From NCBI GenBank assembly GCA_964617625.1, contig CAZTZL010000115.1, positions 1 to 7,388 of the forward strand: a DNA stretch of 7,388 bases, given 5' to 3'. The position numbers were made by a program, and so were the translations under genes. The DNA comes from CAZTZL01 sp964617625. Its GTDB lineage: Bacteria > Zhuqueibacterota > QNDG01 > DSAB01. The notes beneath the pieces were generated by a model. The model saw nothing but the letters and a program-made list of their open reading frames with translations, ran no database searches and was not told where the DNA came from. Of this stretch, positions 1 through 6,245 are shown piece by piece. Within the stretch, counting starts at the first letter, position 1. Every line of letters begins with the position of its first letter.

Positions 1-707
1 AACACATAATTCGAAGAAAACACGGCCAATTGAAATCCCTCCACCCCATCCAGAAAACCGGCCTTGAACAGATACATTTTAAGAAACATAAAAACCGGCC
101 GAAAAAGCAGATCCAGTAATGAATAGTGTTTTCCGTGTTTAATCAGCTCCTCAGCGGCAAGTGTGGTATACCGATTGAATTTCTCATAATAATGATGAAT
201 CGAATCATCCGTGTAATGCAAGATCGGCGCATGCAGTGTTCCGATGGAACCATCGACATGAAGCCGCTCGTGAACACTTGCCGAATCAAAACGCCCTTTA
301 TCCCTTCTAAACAGCCGCACCACATAACCCGGATACCAGCCGCCGTGACGCATCCACCGTCCTAAAAAGAAAGCTTTTCTCGGCATCCGGTAACCGCTAA
401 ACGGCGGGTCATTTTCAAGTGTGAATTTTATTTCTGACGCCAGTTCAGTTGAAATCCGTTCATCCGCGTCTATCCACAAAATCCAGTCGTGACTTGCATT
501 CTCCAAAGCAAACTGTTTCGTTTCCCCGAATCCTTTCCATTCGACATTGAATATTTTTTGCGTGTATTTTCTGGCAATCGGAATGGTCTGATCCTCGCTG
601 TTTGAATCGACAAGTACGATTTCATCCGCAAACGAAAGACTTTGAAGGCAGTCACCAATGTGCTTCTCTTCGTTCCGGGTAATCACAATAGCCGAAATCC
701 GGTTCAA
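1..707 (-). CDS. Glycosyltransferase family 2, WaaE-like (partial, C-terminus off left edge)
   Basis: This is a probable LPS-core sugar transferase of the GT2 (GT-A fold) type related to WaaE/KdtX, acting at the cytoplasmic face of the inner membrane. I read 235 residues with no stop before the window edge. The N-terminus shows the GT2 opening ISAIVITRNEEKHIGDCL. The nucleotide-sugar-binding D34 lies in IVLVDSNSEDQT, the metal-binding D80-A-D82 in WILWIDADER, and the WaaE-type stretch GGWYPGYVVRLFRR near residues 121-134 is followed by a VHERLHVDG block. The start is TTG at 707, because no in-frame ATG lies upstream, the GT2 fold begins at residue 4, and GGAGG (713-717) lies 5 nt upstream. 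Only one base separates this start from the preceding TGA, so translation is probably coupled. The protein is a close paralogue of the GT2 at 1895-2695. The family call is firm; the acceptor and sugar are unknown. Confidence 0.9.
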   Translation of the reverse strand, partial: MNRISAIVITRNEEKHIGDCLQSLSFADEIVLVDSNSEDQTIPIARKYTQKIFNVEWKGFGETKQFALENASHDWILWIDADERISTELASEIKFTLENDPPFSGYRMPRKAFFLGRWMRHGGWYPGYVVRLFRRDKGRFDSASVHERLHVDGSIGTLHAPILHYTDDSIHHYYEKFNRYTTLAAEELIKHGKHYSLLDLLFRPVFMFLKMYLFKAGFLDGVEGFQLAVFSSNYV

Positions 708-708
708 A

Positions 709-1857
709 TCAGCCTCCGTCCATAAATTTTTGGCGGATCTTTTGAACCGCTTCGAAAATTCGATTCAAATTCAGGGATTTAATGCATTCGGGATTTGCAC
801 AATTTGAGTTCCAGCACGGGGAACATTCCAGATCAGAAAGAATTTTTTCGCCGCGCCCATAAATTTCGATCTCGCTGCCGCAGGAAAATCCGAACCACGC
901 CACAACATGTTTTTTCAACGCAATACCGATGTGCATCCCGAGCGAATCGCCGCTGACCAGACAATCGCACAAATTGACATAGAGGACTCCTTTTCTGAGC
1001 CCTTCGGTAGTTGGCGTTTCAAGCGCCGCTTTTCCAACCCGGCTCTGAATTTCACGGTTCCTTTCGGTATCTTCTTTCCCCCCGAACAGGAGGATTTTTG
1101 TTTTCGTCAATTGTTCGTGCATTCTTTGAATCAGATGAACGTGCTGTTCGATAGTCATTTTTTTTAAAGGAAACTGTGCGGAACATCCTGTATTGAACCC
1201 GACGACGAATTCATCTTCTCCAATCCCGAGATGCTTTCTGTATGAATGGCAAAACTCTTCTTCTTCCCGTGTTAAAGAAAGCACGTATTCATCATTTTCA
1301 TAATTCAGCCGCCAGGTTTCTGCTAAAATATCGAGACCGGTGCGTTGGTTTTTTTTGAACTTCAACTCATCATCGAGACCCATCTGAAAATTATACAGGG
1401 CCTCCTTATTGAGCGGAATGATTGCGCCATTCTCGCTGAGCCCGAATCCGAGTTTCTCCCGCGCATTCAACTGCATGGCAAAAGCGGATGAATTCCGGTT
1501 TTTATCCGAGTTCAGGACTTCGTCAAAAGTCATCTGTCCGAGTATAAGCCGGTTCTCATCGTTCCATTCCCATATTTTATCGATATATGGATTATGCATT
1601 AAAACGGGCAGCGCGTTTTTCATTGTGATCCAGTGAATTGTGCTTTCAGGATATTTTCTCTTCAGTGGGGACAGCATGGCAGTCGTCATCAAAACGTCGC
1701 CGATAAAATCGAGATTAATGATCAGTATCCGCCGCCCGTAACGTATGGGCTGATCGCAGGGACAGACCTTGTAAGGTTCACACGGTTTGTAACCGTTAAA
1801 CCGTTTACAATCCGGCGGATCAAATATTTTCATGTTTTTATTTAACGGATTTTTCAT
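709..1857 (-). CDS. Glycosyltransferase family 9 (heptosyltransferase-like) with cysteine-rich N-terminal extension
   Basis: This is a GT9 enzyme of 382 residues, expected to transfer a heptose-type sugar onto an LPS core in the cytoplasm. The first Rossmann domain begins at RILIINLDFIGDVLMTTAML (from residue 43), with the usual G-D pair at 53-54. The second domain carries FVVGFNTGCSAQFPLKKM and the GT9 signature in the form D304-S-L-G-M-H309, where many relatives have DSGPxH. An extension of about 40 residues precedes the fold and holds Cys17, 26, 32 and 34. The tail has Cys345, 348, 353 and 358 (C-x2-C-x4-C-x4-C). I recall similar DCxxFxGYKPC openings in a GT9 clade, so this looks like a family trait. 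The start is uncertain: ATG at 1857 and ATG at 1833 (codon 9) both lack a good Shine-Dalgarno, and the later one gives MKIFDPPDC. The gene sits 37 bp after the upstream GT2 and one base before the next. Confidence 0.9.
   Translation of the reverse strand: MKNPLNKNMKIFDPPDCKRFNGYKPCEPYKVCPCDQPIRYGRRILIINLDFIGDVLMTTAMLSPLKRKYPESTIHWITMKNALPVLMHNPYIDKIWEWNDENRLILGQMTFDEVLNSDKNRNSSAFAMQLNAREKLGFGLSENGAIIPLNKEALYNFQMGLDDELKFKKNQRTGLDILAETWRLNYENDEYVLSLTREEEEFCHSYRKHLGIGEDEFVVGFNTGCSAQFPLKKMTIEQHVHLIQRMHEQLTKTKILLFGGKEDTERNREIQSRVGKAALETPTTEGLRKGVLYVNLCDCLVSGDSLGMHIGIALKKHVVAWFGFSCGSEIEIYGRGEKILSDLECSPCWNSNCANPECIKSLNLNRIFEAVQKIRQKFMDGG
713..717 (-). promoter_or_regulatory. Ribosome binding site GGAGG deciding the TTG start of the partial GT2
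   Basis: On the minus strand GGAGG is followed 5 nt later by TTG (707-705). The site lies inside the last codons of the upstream GT9 gene (encoding its terminal MDGG). The start codon follows the GT9 stop TGA (711-709) by one base. This is the only in-frame start candidate before the GT2 nucleotide-binding motif. Confidence 0.75.
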
Positions 1858-1894
1858 TTTAAACTTGCAACAATAATTGAATTCCTGAATTCGT

Positions 1895-2695
1895 TTACTG
1901 ATAAAATATTTTCAGATTTTTTTCTTTCTCTTCTTTGTGCTGTAAATCCCAGATGGCCATATAAAGGGCAAGTTTGCCAATCGAATCGATCAGGGCGAGG
2001 ATGAAACCGCGAATGCCGTCCAAAAATCCTTTGCGTGAAAAATATTTCTTTGAAAAAGCCGCGGCCGGATGAAGGACCAGATCGTACCATCTCACTTTTT
2101 TGTACCCCTGTTTGATTCGTTCAAGCGCCATCCAATGATTACGGCTAACCATTTTCTCCAAACTTTGATCGATGGTCGGGTGTGTATTATGCAACAGAGC
2201 TTCTTTCAAATATGCGGTTGATCCGTCCACTAAAAATCCTTCGTGCACCTTGACATCGGGAAGAGAGGCTTTCTCCTTTCGAAACAGCCGCAGTACGTAT
2301 CCCGGATACCATCCGCCGTGTTTCATCCATTTGCCTAAAAAATAGGAACGGCGCGGCATATAAAAACCGTCATGGGAAGTCCCCTCGCTTAGAATTTTTA
2401 GTATCCCTTTCCCCAATTCGTCCGATACCCTTTCATCTGCATCAATGCTCAGAATCCAGGGATGGCTTGCCTGTTCGAGCGCAAATCGCTTCTGATCGGC
2501 AAAACCGGACCAGTCCCTTTGAAACACGGTCGCTCCCATGCTTTTTGCTTTTTCAACGGTACGATCCTGACTGAAAGAATCCACTACAATCCGTTCGTCC
2601 GCCCATCGCACGCTCTCCAGACACGGGCCGATATTTTTTTCTTCGTTATTCGTAATGATAATAACCGAGATCGGGTCAGGCTTGCCGGAATTCAT
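1895..2695 (-). CDS. Glycosyltransferase family 2, WaaE-like (LPS core type)
   Basis: This is a complete GT2 enzyme of 266 residues, close to the usual WaaE/KdtX length of about 250-260. It is expected to add a hexose to the LPS inner core from a nucleotide sugar at the cytoplasmic side of the inner membrane. Visible motifs in order are ISVIIITNNEEKNIGPCL (9-26), ERIVVDSFSQDRT with D39, the metal-binding D85-A-D87 within WILSIDADERVSDEL, the WaaE-type GGWYPGYVLRLFRK (127-140) and a VHEGFLVDG block. A hydrophobic stretch near the C-terminus (GFILALIDSIGKLALYMAI) may contact the membrane, and the tail is lysine/glutamate-rich. The ATG at 2695 lies inside the end of the upstream GT9 gene (20-bp overlap), with AGGA about 10 nt before it. 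It resembles the partial GT2 at 1-707 along its whole visible length. The exact sugar and linkage cannot be read from sequence. Confidence 0.92.
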   Translation of the reverse strand: MNSGKPDPISVIIITNNEEKNIGPCLESVRWADERIVVDSFSQDRTVEKAKSMGATVFQRDWSGFADQKRFALEQASHPWILSIDADERVSDELGKGILKILSEGTSHDGFYMPRRSYFLGKWMKHGGWYPGYVLRLFRKEKASLPDVKVHEGFLVDGSTAYLKEALLHNTHPTIDQSLEKMVSRNHWMALERIKQGYKKVRWYDLVLHPAAAFSKKYFSRKGFLDGIRGFILALIDSIGKLALYMAIWDLQHKEEKEKNLKIFYQ

Positions 2696-3764
2696 GTTGT
2701 TTGGATCCTGAAAAAGTTTTTATTGAGACTACCTTTTGGACCACCTGCATCACATCATCCACAGTCAATGTTTTCATACAAACCATTTCATCACAGGTTA
2801 ACCGGTTGCAGCCGAGACAGGTCAGCCCCTGTTTATAAGCAACAGCGTTGCCGGCACCGAACGGCCCCTGAAATTTCCACGAAGTTGGCCCGTAAATGCC
2901 GATGGTTTTCGTCCCGACAGCCGCAGAAATATGCATGGGGCCCGAATCATTGGCAATCACCAAATCGCATCGGGCGAGCAGGGCTCCCAATTCTTTCAGA
3001 GACATTTCCGGGGCCAGAATCGGAGCCGTTCGGGCGAGCGAACAAACCTTTTTAGCGTGCTGTTGTTCTCCCGGCCCCCAGAGAACGATCACATTCGCGC
3101 TGTACGTTTCAGACAGCCGGTCCGCCAGTTCCGCAAAATGATTCAGCCCCCAGCGTTTCGCTTCCCAGCTTCCCCACGGATGAATTCCGGCCAGAAATTG
3201 TCGTCGAATTCGCCGACCATCCATCCATCGATTGATTTTTTCCTCTGCTTTCTCAGGAATAGGGAAATAGGGCAATCGATCGATAATGGGAATGTTCAAC
3301 TCACGGAGTGCATCCAGATTAAAATCCACTTCATGAACGCGGTCTCCGCGGGGCCGGACACGAATATTGTACGCATATTTTCTGCCCCTGAAATTAAATC
3401 CCACACGATATTTTGCTCCTGTGACCCACGTTAAAAAAGCGCTTCTTGGATTCCCGAACAGATCAAATACCAGATCGTATTTTTCTTTTCGAAGATTCTT
3501 TACAAATCGAATCGATTCAAACATTCGGCTCACTCGGGATGATTTCTCCGTCTTTTTGGAAGGCAGTACGATCACACGGTCGATATCCTCATTTCCCTTG
3601 ATGACTTCTTCGCCTGCCGGCTCTACGGCAAAATGAATCACCGCAGATTGAAAAGCCTTTTTTAAATTCGGAATAACAGCCGTCGAGAGGACTACATCGC
3701 CAATGGCCCGCAATTTGACAATCAATATCTTTTGCACCGGATCTTGTATCATTTTCCGTTTCAT
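2676..3764 (-). CDS. Glycosyltransferase family 9, ADP-heptose:LPS heptosyltransferase-like
   Basis: This GT9 enzyme of 362 residues resembles WaaF/WaaC-type heptosyltransferases, which transfer heptose from ADP-heptose to the LPS inner core in the cytoplasm. The N-terminal acceptor-side domain starts with ILIVKLRAIGDVVLSTAVIP (residues 13-32). The C-terminal nucleotide-sugar domain has GIHPWGSWEAKRWG, the signature D273-S-G-P-M-H278 in VIANDSGPMHISAAVGT, and GIYGPTS after it. The tail carries Cys316, 319, 324 and 329 in a C-x2-C-x4-C-x4-C pattern. The ATG at 3764 lies 14 bp after the PHP gene stop and has only a weak purine-rich sequence in front of it; codon 5 is also ATG. The 3' end overlaps the next gene by 20 bp, which suggests translational coupling. 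The family is firm; the choice between WaaC, WaaF or another GT9 specificity is open, so no symbol is given. Confidence 0.93.
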   Translation of the reverse strand: MKRKMIQDPVQKILIVKLRAIGDVVLSTAVIPNLKKAFQSAVIHFAVEPAGEEVIKGNEDIDRVIVLPSKKTEKSSRVSRMFESIRFVKNLRKEKYDLVFDLFGNPRSAFLTWVTGAKYRVGFNFRGRKYAYNIRVRPRGDRVHEVDFNLDALRELNIPIIDRLPYFPIPEKAEEKINRWMDGRRIRRQFLAGIHPWGSWEAKRWGLNHFAELADRLSETYSANVIVLWGPGEQQHAKKVCSLARTAPILAPEMSLKELGALLARCDLVIANDSGPMHISAAVGTKTIGIYGPTSWKFQGPFGAGNAVAYKQGLTCLGCNRLTCDEMVCMKTLTVDDVMQVVQKVVSIKTFSGSKQHEFRQA

Positions 3765-3778
3765 GACTTTTCAGTATC

Positions 3779-4615
3779 TCAATCCAATCCAATCCCGGCT
3801 CTCAGTTTGATCTCTTCAAGAACCGAATAGGGAACATTGTATTTGCCGATACAAAGTTCTCCATTTCTCCCGCCGTGACAATCGGAACCGCCGGAAATTA
3901 AAAGGCCGTGTTCTCTGACAATGTCTTGAAGATGCCGCATTCGATTCGGGTCGAGTTTCGGATGATAAATTTCTAATCCATCCAGACCAGCCTTGATTAG
4001 TCTGAATATCATATCATCATGAATCGGATATCCCGGATGAGCCAAAAAAGAAAGCCCTTTGGCTTCCGAAATCAGCCGGATCGCCTCTTCCGGAACAATC
4101 TGGTACTTTTCCTCATACGCCTTCGATCCGTAACCGATATACTTGTGAAAAGCTTCCTGAAACGTCTCAATATATCCTTTTTCCATCAGAATTTCAGCCA
4201 GATGGGGCCTTCCGATGGAGTTCCCTTTGGCCCGCCCCTCCACCTCATCCATTGAAACGTGAATACCCAGATTGTTCAGGTTTTTGACCATCTTTTCTGC
4301 CCGTTTGTATCGTTCTTTCTGGAACAGAGTCAAATACTTTTTAAATTTTGGTGATTCCATATCAAAATAATACCCGATGATATGGATATCCCTCCCGTCG
4401 CACTGACTGCTTAATTCAACCCCGGGCACAATTTCTACACCCTCATTTTTCCCTGCCTCGACAGCCGGAACAATACCGTCCACTGTATCATGATCTACAA
4501 TCCCTATGGCTTTTAATCCCAATATTTTTGCATGTTTGACCATTTCATGAGGACTCAGCAAACCATCCGAATAACTGGTATGAAGATGTAAATCTATCCA
4601 GTTCTCCTCTGTCAT
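3779..4615 (-). CDS. PHP-domain phosphoesterase (RNase AM / YciV-TrpH type)
   Basis: This is a 278-residue metal-dependent phosphoesterase of the PHP family, a soluble cytoplasmic enzyme. The metal ligands expected for the fold are visible in order: H10 and H12 in DLHLHTSYSDG, D17, H42 in IVDHDT, E67 in PGVELS, H78 in DIHIIGYYFD, H193 in FLAHPGYP, and D245 and H247 in GGSDCHGG. GRPHLA (135-140) and EIYHP (215-219) are also typical of the YciV/TrpH group. Known members degrade RNA from the 5' end or hydrolyse 3',5'-nucleoside bisphosphates, and which applies here is an inference. ATG at 4615 is supported by a purine-rich AGAGAG (4621-4626) 5 nt upstream and by the fold starting at residue 7. 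It is the first gene of the glycosyltransferase operon. PHP genes are often found near unrelated genes, so a role in LPS assembly is not implied. Confidence 0.93.
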   Translation of the reverse strand: MTEENWIDLHLHTSYSDGLLSPHEMVKHAKILGLKAIGIVDHDTVDGIVPAVEAGKNEGVEIVPGVELSSQCDGRDIHIIGYYFDMESPKFKKYLTLFQKERYKRAEKMVKNLNNLGIHVSMDEVEGRAKGNSIGRPHLAEILMEKGYIETFQEAFHKYIGYGSKAYEEKYQIVPEEAIRLISEAKGLSFLAHPGYPIHDDMIFRLIKAGLDGLEIYHPKLDPNRMRHLQDIVREHGLLISGGSDCHGGRNGELCIGKYNVPYSVLEEIKLRAGIGLD

Positions 4616-4670
4616 AATAACTCTCTTTCACATGTTTATGGAATACAGAACATACTATTTCAGTGATTTG

Positions 4671-4700
4671 TATATATTGTTATTCAATTCCTTTAGACAA
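4671..4700 (-). promoter_or_regulatory. Candidate sigma-70-type promoter for the PHP/glycosyltransferase operon
   Basis: Reading the minus strand, TTGTCT (4700-4695) is followed after 18 bases by TATATA (4676-4671). This lies 56 bp upstream of the PHP gene ATG, in the only sizeable non-coding gap before that operon. The surrounding region is very AT-rich, so chance matches are likely. Confidence 0.35.
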
Positions 4701-4723
4701 ATCCTTCATTACTTATATTCTTC

Positions 4724-4753
4724 TTGACTTTTAAAATACAAATGTTGTAATTA
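4724..4753 (+). promoter_or_regulatory. Candidate sigma-70-type promoter for the lipoprotein gene
   Basis: TTGACT (4724-4729) resembles a -35 box and is followed after 18 bases by TAATTA (4748-4753) as a weak -10 box. The lipoprotein ATG lies 43 bp further on. No Bacteroidetes-style TTTG / TAnnTTTG pair was noticed. The call rests on the consensus-like -35 and the position in a divergent gap. Confidence 0.4.
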
Positions 4754-4760
4754 TATCAAC
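4744..4760. repeat. Imperfect 17-bp dyad overlapping the candidate -10 box
   Basis: GTTGTAAT and ATATCAAC flank a central T at 4752. The arms match at 6 of 8 positions as an inverted repeat, with perfect GTTG/CAAC ends. The position over the candidate -10 of the lipoprotein gene is where a repressor operator would sit. An imperfect dyad of this size in AT-rich DNA can also arise by chance. Confidence 0.25.
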
Positions 4761-4796
4761 CAATGCTGTTTTCTGTTTTTTCTGGAGAACGATTTC

Positions 4797-5129
4797 ATGA
4801 AGCACATCATTTCCCTGCTTGTCGTTATACTATTTCTTTCATGCAGCAGTGACCGGCATTCTCGCCTGCCGGCAAAACAACAAAAATTTGTTCACATTTA
4901 TACAGAACTTCTTAAACTGAAGGGAAAAAACATCAGCCCTCAAAAAGCTTATATCGATTCATCAATCGCTGTTTTGCATAAGTATCAATACACTCAAGAA
5001 GAATACGACCAGACTCTTGCTTATTTCAATAAAAAACCAAAACGCTGGAAAGTATTCTACGAAGAAGTGCTTGAGCAGCTAAAAAGAGATAACGCTTCTA
5101 CATCTCCTCAACAAACAAAGCATAAATAA
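4797..5129 (+). CDS. Small lipoprotein, DUF4296-like
   Basis: This is a 110-residue predicted lipoprotein of unknown function. It has a type II signal peptide: K2-H3, a hydrophobic run at 4-14, and the lipobox L-F-L-S-C with the lipidated Cys16. Ser17 at +2 would favour outer-membrane sorting under the E. coli Lol rule. The mature part is lysine- and glutamine-rich and looks helical. Residues around 54-93 (YIDSSIAVLHKYQYTQEEYD, then a Y-x-x-K-P-K segment) resemble the pattern of DUF4296, small lipoproteins common in Bacteroidota and relatives. That match is from memory of the pattern and is tentative. The ATG has GGAG 9 nt upstream (4784-4787). It is the only plus-strand gene in the window, divergent from the PHP operon and convergent with hypE, and so probably its own transcription unit. 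Confidence 0.82.
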   Translation: MKHIISLLVVILFLSCSSDRHSRLPAKQQKFVHIYTELLKLKGKNISPQKAYIDSSIAVLHKYQYTQEEYDQTLAYFNKKPKRWKVFYEEVLEQLKRDNASTSPQQTKHK

Positions 5130-5180
5130 TGTAATAAAAAAAAGTGTAAAAAATCCAATATTTTTTAATAAATATTAAGA
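5130..5180 (-). terminator. Possible AT-rich terminator region after hypE (weak)
   Basis: The 91-bp convergent gap contains a 7-bp inverted repeat, AATATTT (5157-5163) and AAATATT (5170-5176), with a 6-base loop. On the minus strand it is followed by two T-rich runs (complements of the A-runs at 5136-5143 and 5147-5152), as expected at the end of the hyp operon. The stem is A-T only and so thermodynamically weak. No GC-rich terminator was seen for either gene. Confidence 0.3.
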
Positions 5181-5220
5181 TTTGTTGATTTCTGTAAAGT
5201 CGGTCCGGATTTTATTCCAT

Positions 5221-6216
5221 CTAACAAATTCTCGGAAGTTGTTCTCCGCTCAACATATCAAGAATGCGGCGGCTGCCAATTTTTGTCCGAAGGGTAACTC
5301 TGCCTTGAGATGTTTCCACGACCCTGCCGATGATTTTACTTTTCTTGCCGTATTTCAACTTTTTCATTTCTTTGACCAGCGATTCAGCATCGTCCGAATG
5401 GACAAAAGCGACAAGAACACCCTCATTCGCCATATAAAGCGGATCAAATCCTAAGATTTCACAGGCCCCCCTGACATCTTCTGAAACGGGGATTTCCTGT
5501 TCATCCAACTCAATTCCGACATTGGAACTTTGAGCGATTTCATTCAAAACAGTCACAACACCGCCTCGTGTCGCGTCCCGCATGGCGTGAATCCGGTCCG
5601 TGGTTTCCAACATTTTTTCCGTTAAATGGTTCAAAGGAGCCACATCTGAGTGTATTTGACTTTTAAAACCAAGATTTTGCCGGGAGGTGACAATGGCCAT
5701 GCCGTGATTCCCCAGCGGCCCGTTTACGATGATGCGATCCCCGATCATGGCATTTGAACCCGAGATCTCCACTTTATCCCGAAGAATCCCGATACCGGAT
5801 GTATTGATAAAAATACCGTCCGCATTACCGCGCTCAACCACTTTGGTATCCCCGGTAACAACAAGCACATCCGCCTCGTCAGCAGTTTTCTTGATGGATT
5901 CCACAATACGTTTCAACTGTTCCATGGGGAATCCTTCTTCGATGATAAGACCGATGCTCAAATAGAGCGGTTTCGCTCCGACAACGGAAAGATCATTGAC
6001 TGTCCCGCAAACCGCGAGACGCCCGATATCCCCTCCCGGGAAAAAAATCGGATCAACAACGAACGAATCGGTCGTAAAAGCCAATTTCGATCCGGACAGC
6101 TCCAGCCTCGCGCTGTCATCGAGTGTATTTAAGTACCGGTTTCCGAGAACCGGGAGAAAAACCTCATCGATGAGTTGACGGGAAAGCCTTCCCCCTCCTC
6201 CGTGGACCAGTTTCAC
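5221..6216 (-). CDS. hypE: HypE, [NiFe]-hydrogenase maturation protein (cyanide ligand synthesis)
   Basis: HypE takes a carbamoyl group from HypF onto its C-terminal cysteine and dehydrates it with ATP to a thiocyanate. The cyanide is then passed to iron on the HypC-HypD complex. The protein has 331 residues and ends in the diagnostic PRIC, with Cys331 as the active residue. It belongs to the PurM/AIR-synthetase-like ATPase fold: HGGGGRLS (5-12), TTDSFVVDPIFFPGGDIG (48-65), CGTVNDLSVVGA (70-81), VVTGDTKVV (119-127), a DATRGGV motif and a late ANEG motif. Length is normal for the family. The start at GTG 6216 puts four residues before HGGGG, slightly shorter than E. coli HypE. It lacks a nearby Shine-Dalgarno; a strong AGGAG (6241-6245) lies 24 nt upstream instead. 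The gene follows hypD by 27 bp. Function is firm; the exact N-terminus is not. Confidence 0.96.
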   Translation of the reverse strand: MKLVHGGGGRLSRQLIDEVFLPVLGNRYLNTLDDSARLELSGSKLAFTTDSFVVDPIFFPGGDIGRLAVCGTVNDLSVVGAKPLYLSIGLIIEEGFPMEQLKRIVESIKKTADEADVLVVTGDTKVVERGNADGIFINTSGIGILRDKVEISGSNAMIGDRIIVNGPLGNHGMAIVTSRQNLGFKSQIHSDVAPLNHLTEKMLETTDRIHAMRDATRGGVVTVLNEIAQSSNVGIELDEQEIPVSEDVRGACEILGFDPLYMANEGVLVAFVHSDDAESLVKEMKKLKYGKKSKIIGRVVETSQGRVTLRTKIGSRRILDMLSGEQLPRIC

Positions 6217-6240
6217 TCGTTGAGTATCTGGGATGTCAAA

Positions 6241-6245
6241 CTCCT
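6241..6245 (-). promoter_or_regulatory. Shine-Dalgarno AGGAG at the hypD stop, probably serving hypE
   Basis: On the minus strand the hypD stop TAG (6246-6244) is part of AGGAG. It is 24 nt from the GTG (6216) assigned as hypE start but only 6 nt from an in-frame ATC (6234-6232). The only standard start close to it, TTG at 6239, opens a frame that ends after eight codons. Confidence 0.5.

Noticed and set aside
470..658. Short minus-strand frame within the left-edge GT2
   Set aside because: The correct frame, starting with TTG at 707, gives a continuous GT2 domain; this one is a shifted reading.
1854..2090. Minus-strand frame overlapping the end of the GT2 gene
   Set aside because: It is an out-of-frame reading of the GT2 3' end, basic and aromatic in composition, with no motif; the GT2 frame explains the DNA.
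2462..3434. Long plus-strand open frames opposite the GT2/GT9 genes (197 and 167 codons)
   Set aside because: They are antisense to strongly supported genes, rich in Arg/Ser/Pro/Phe without any recognisable domain, and lack ribosome sites.
5157..5176. AT-only hairpin as a strong bidirectional terminator
   Set aside because: Seven A-T pairs are too weak to be confident, and the plus-strand side is not followed by a T run; kept only as a weak candidate for the hypE side.
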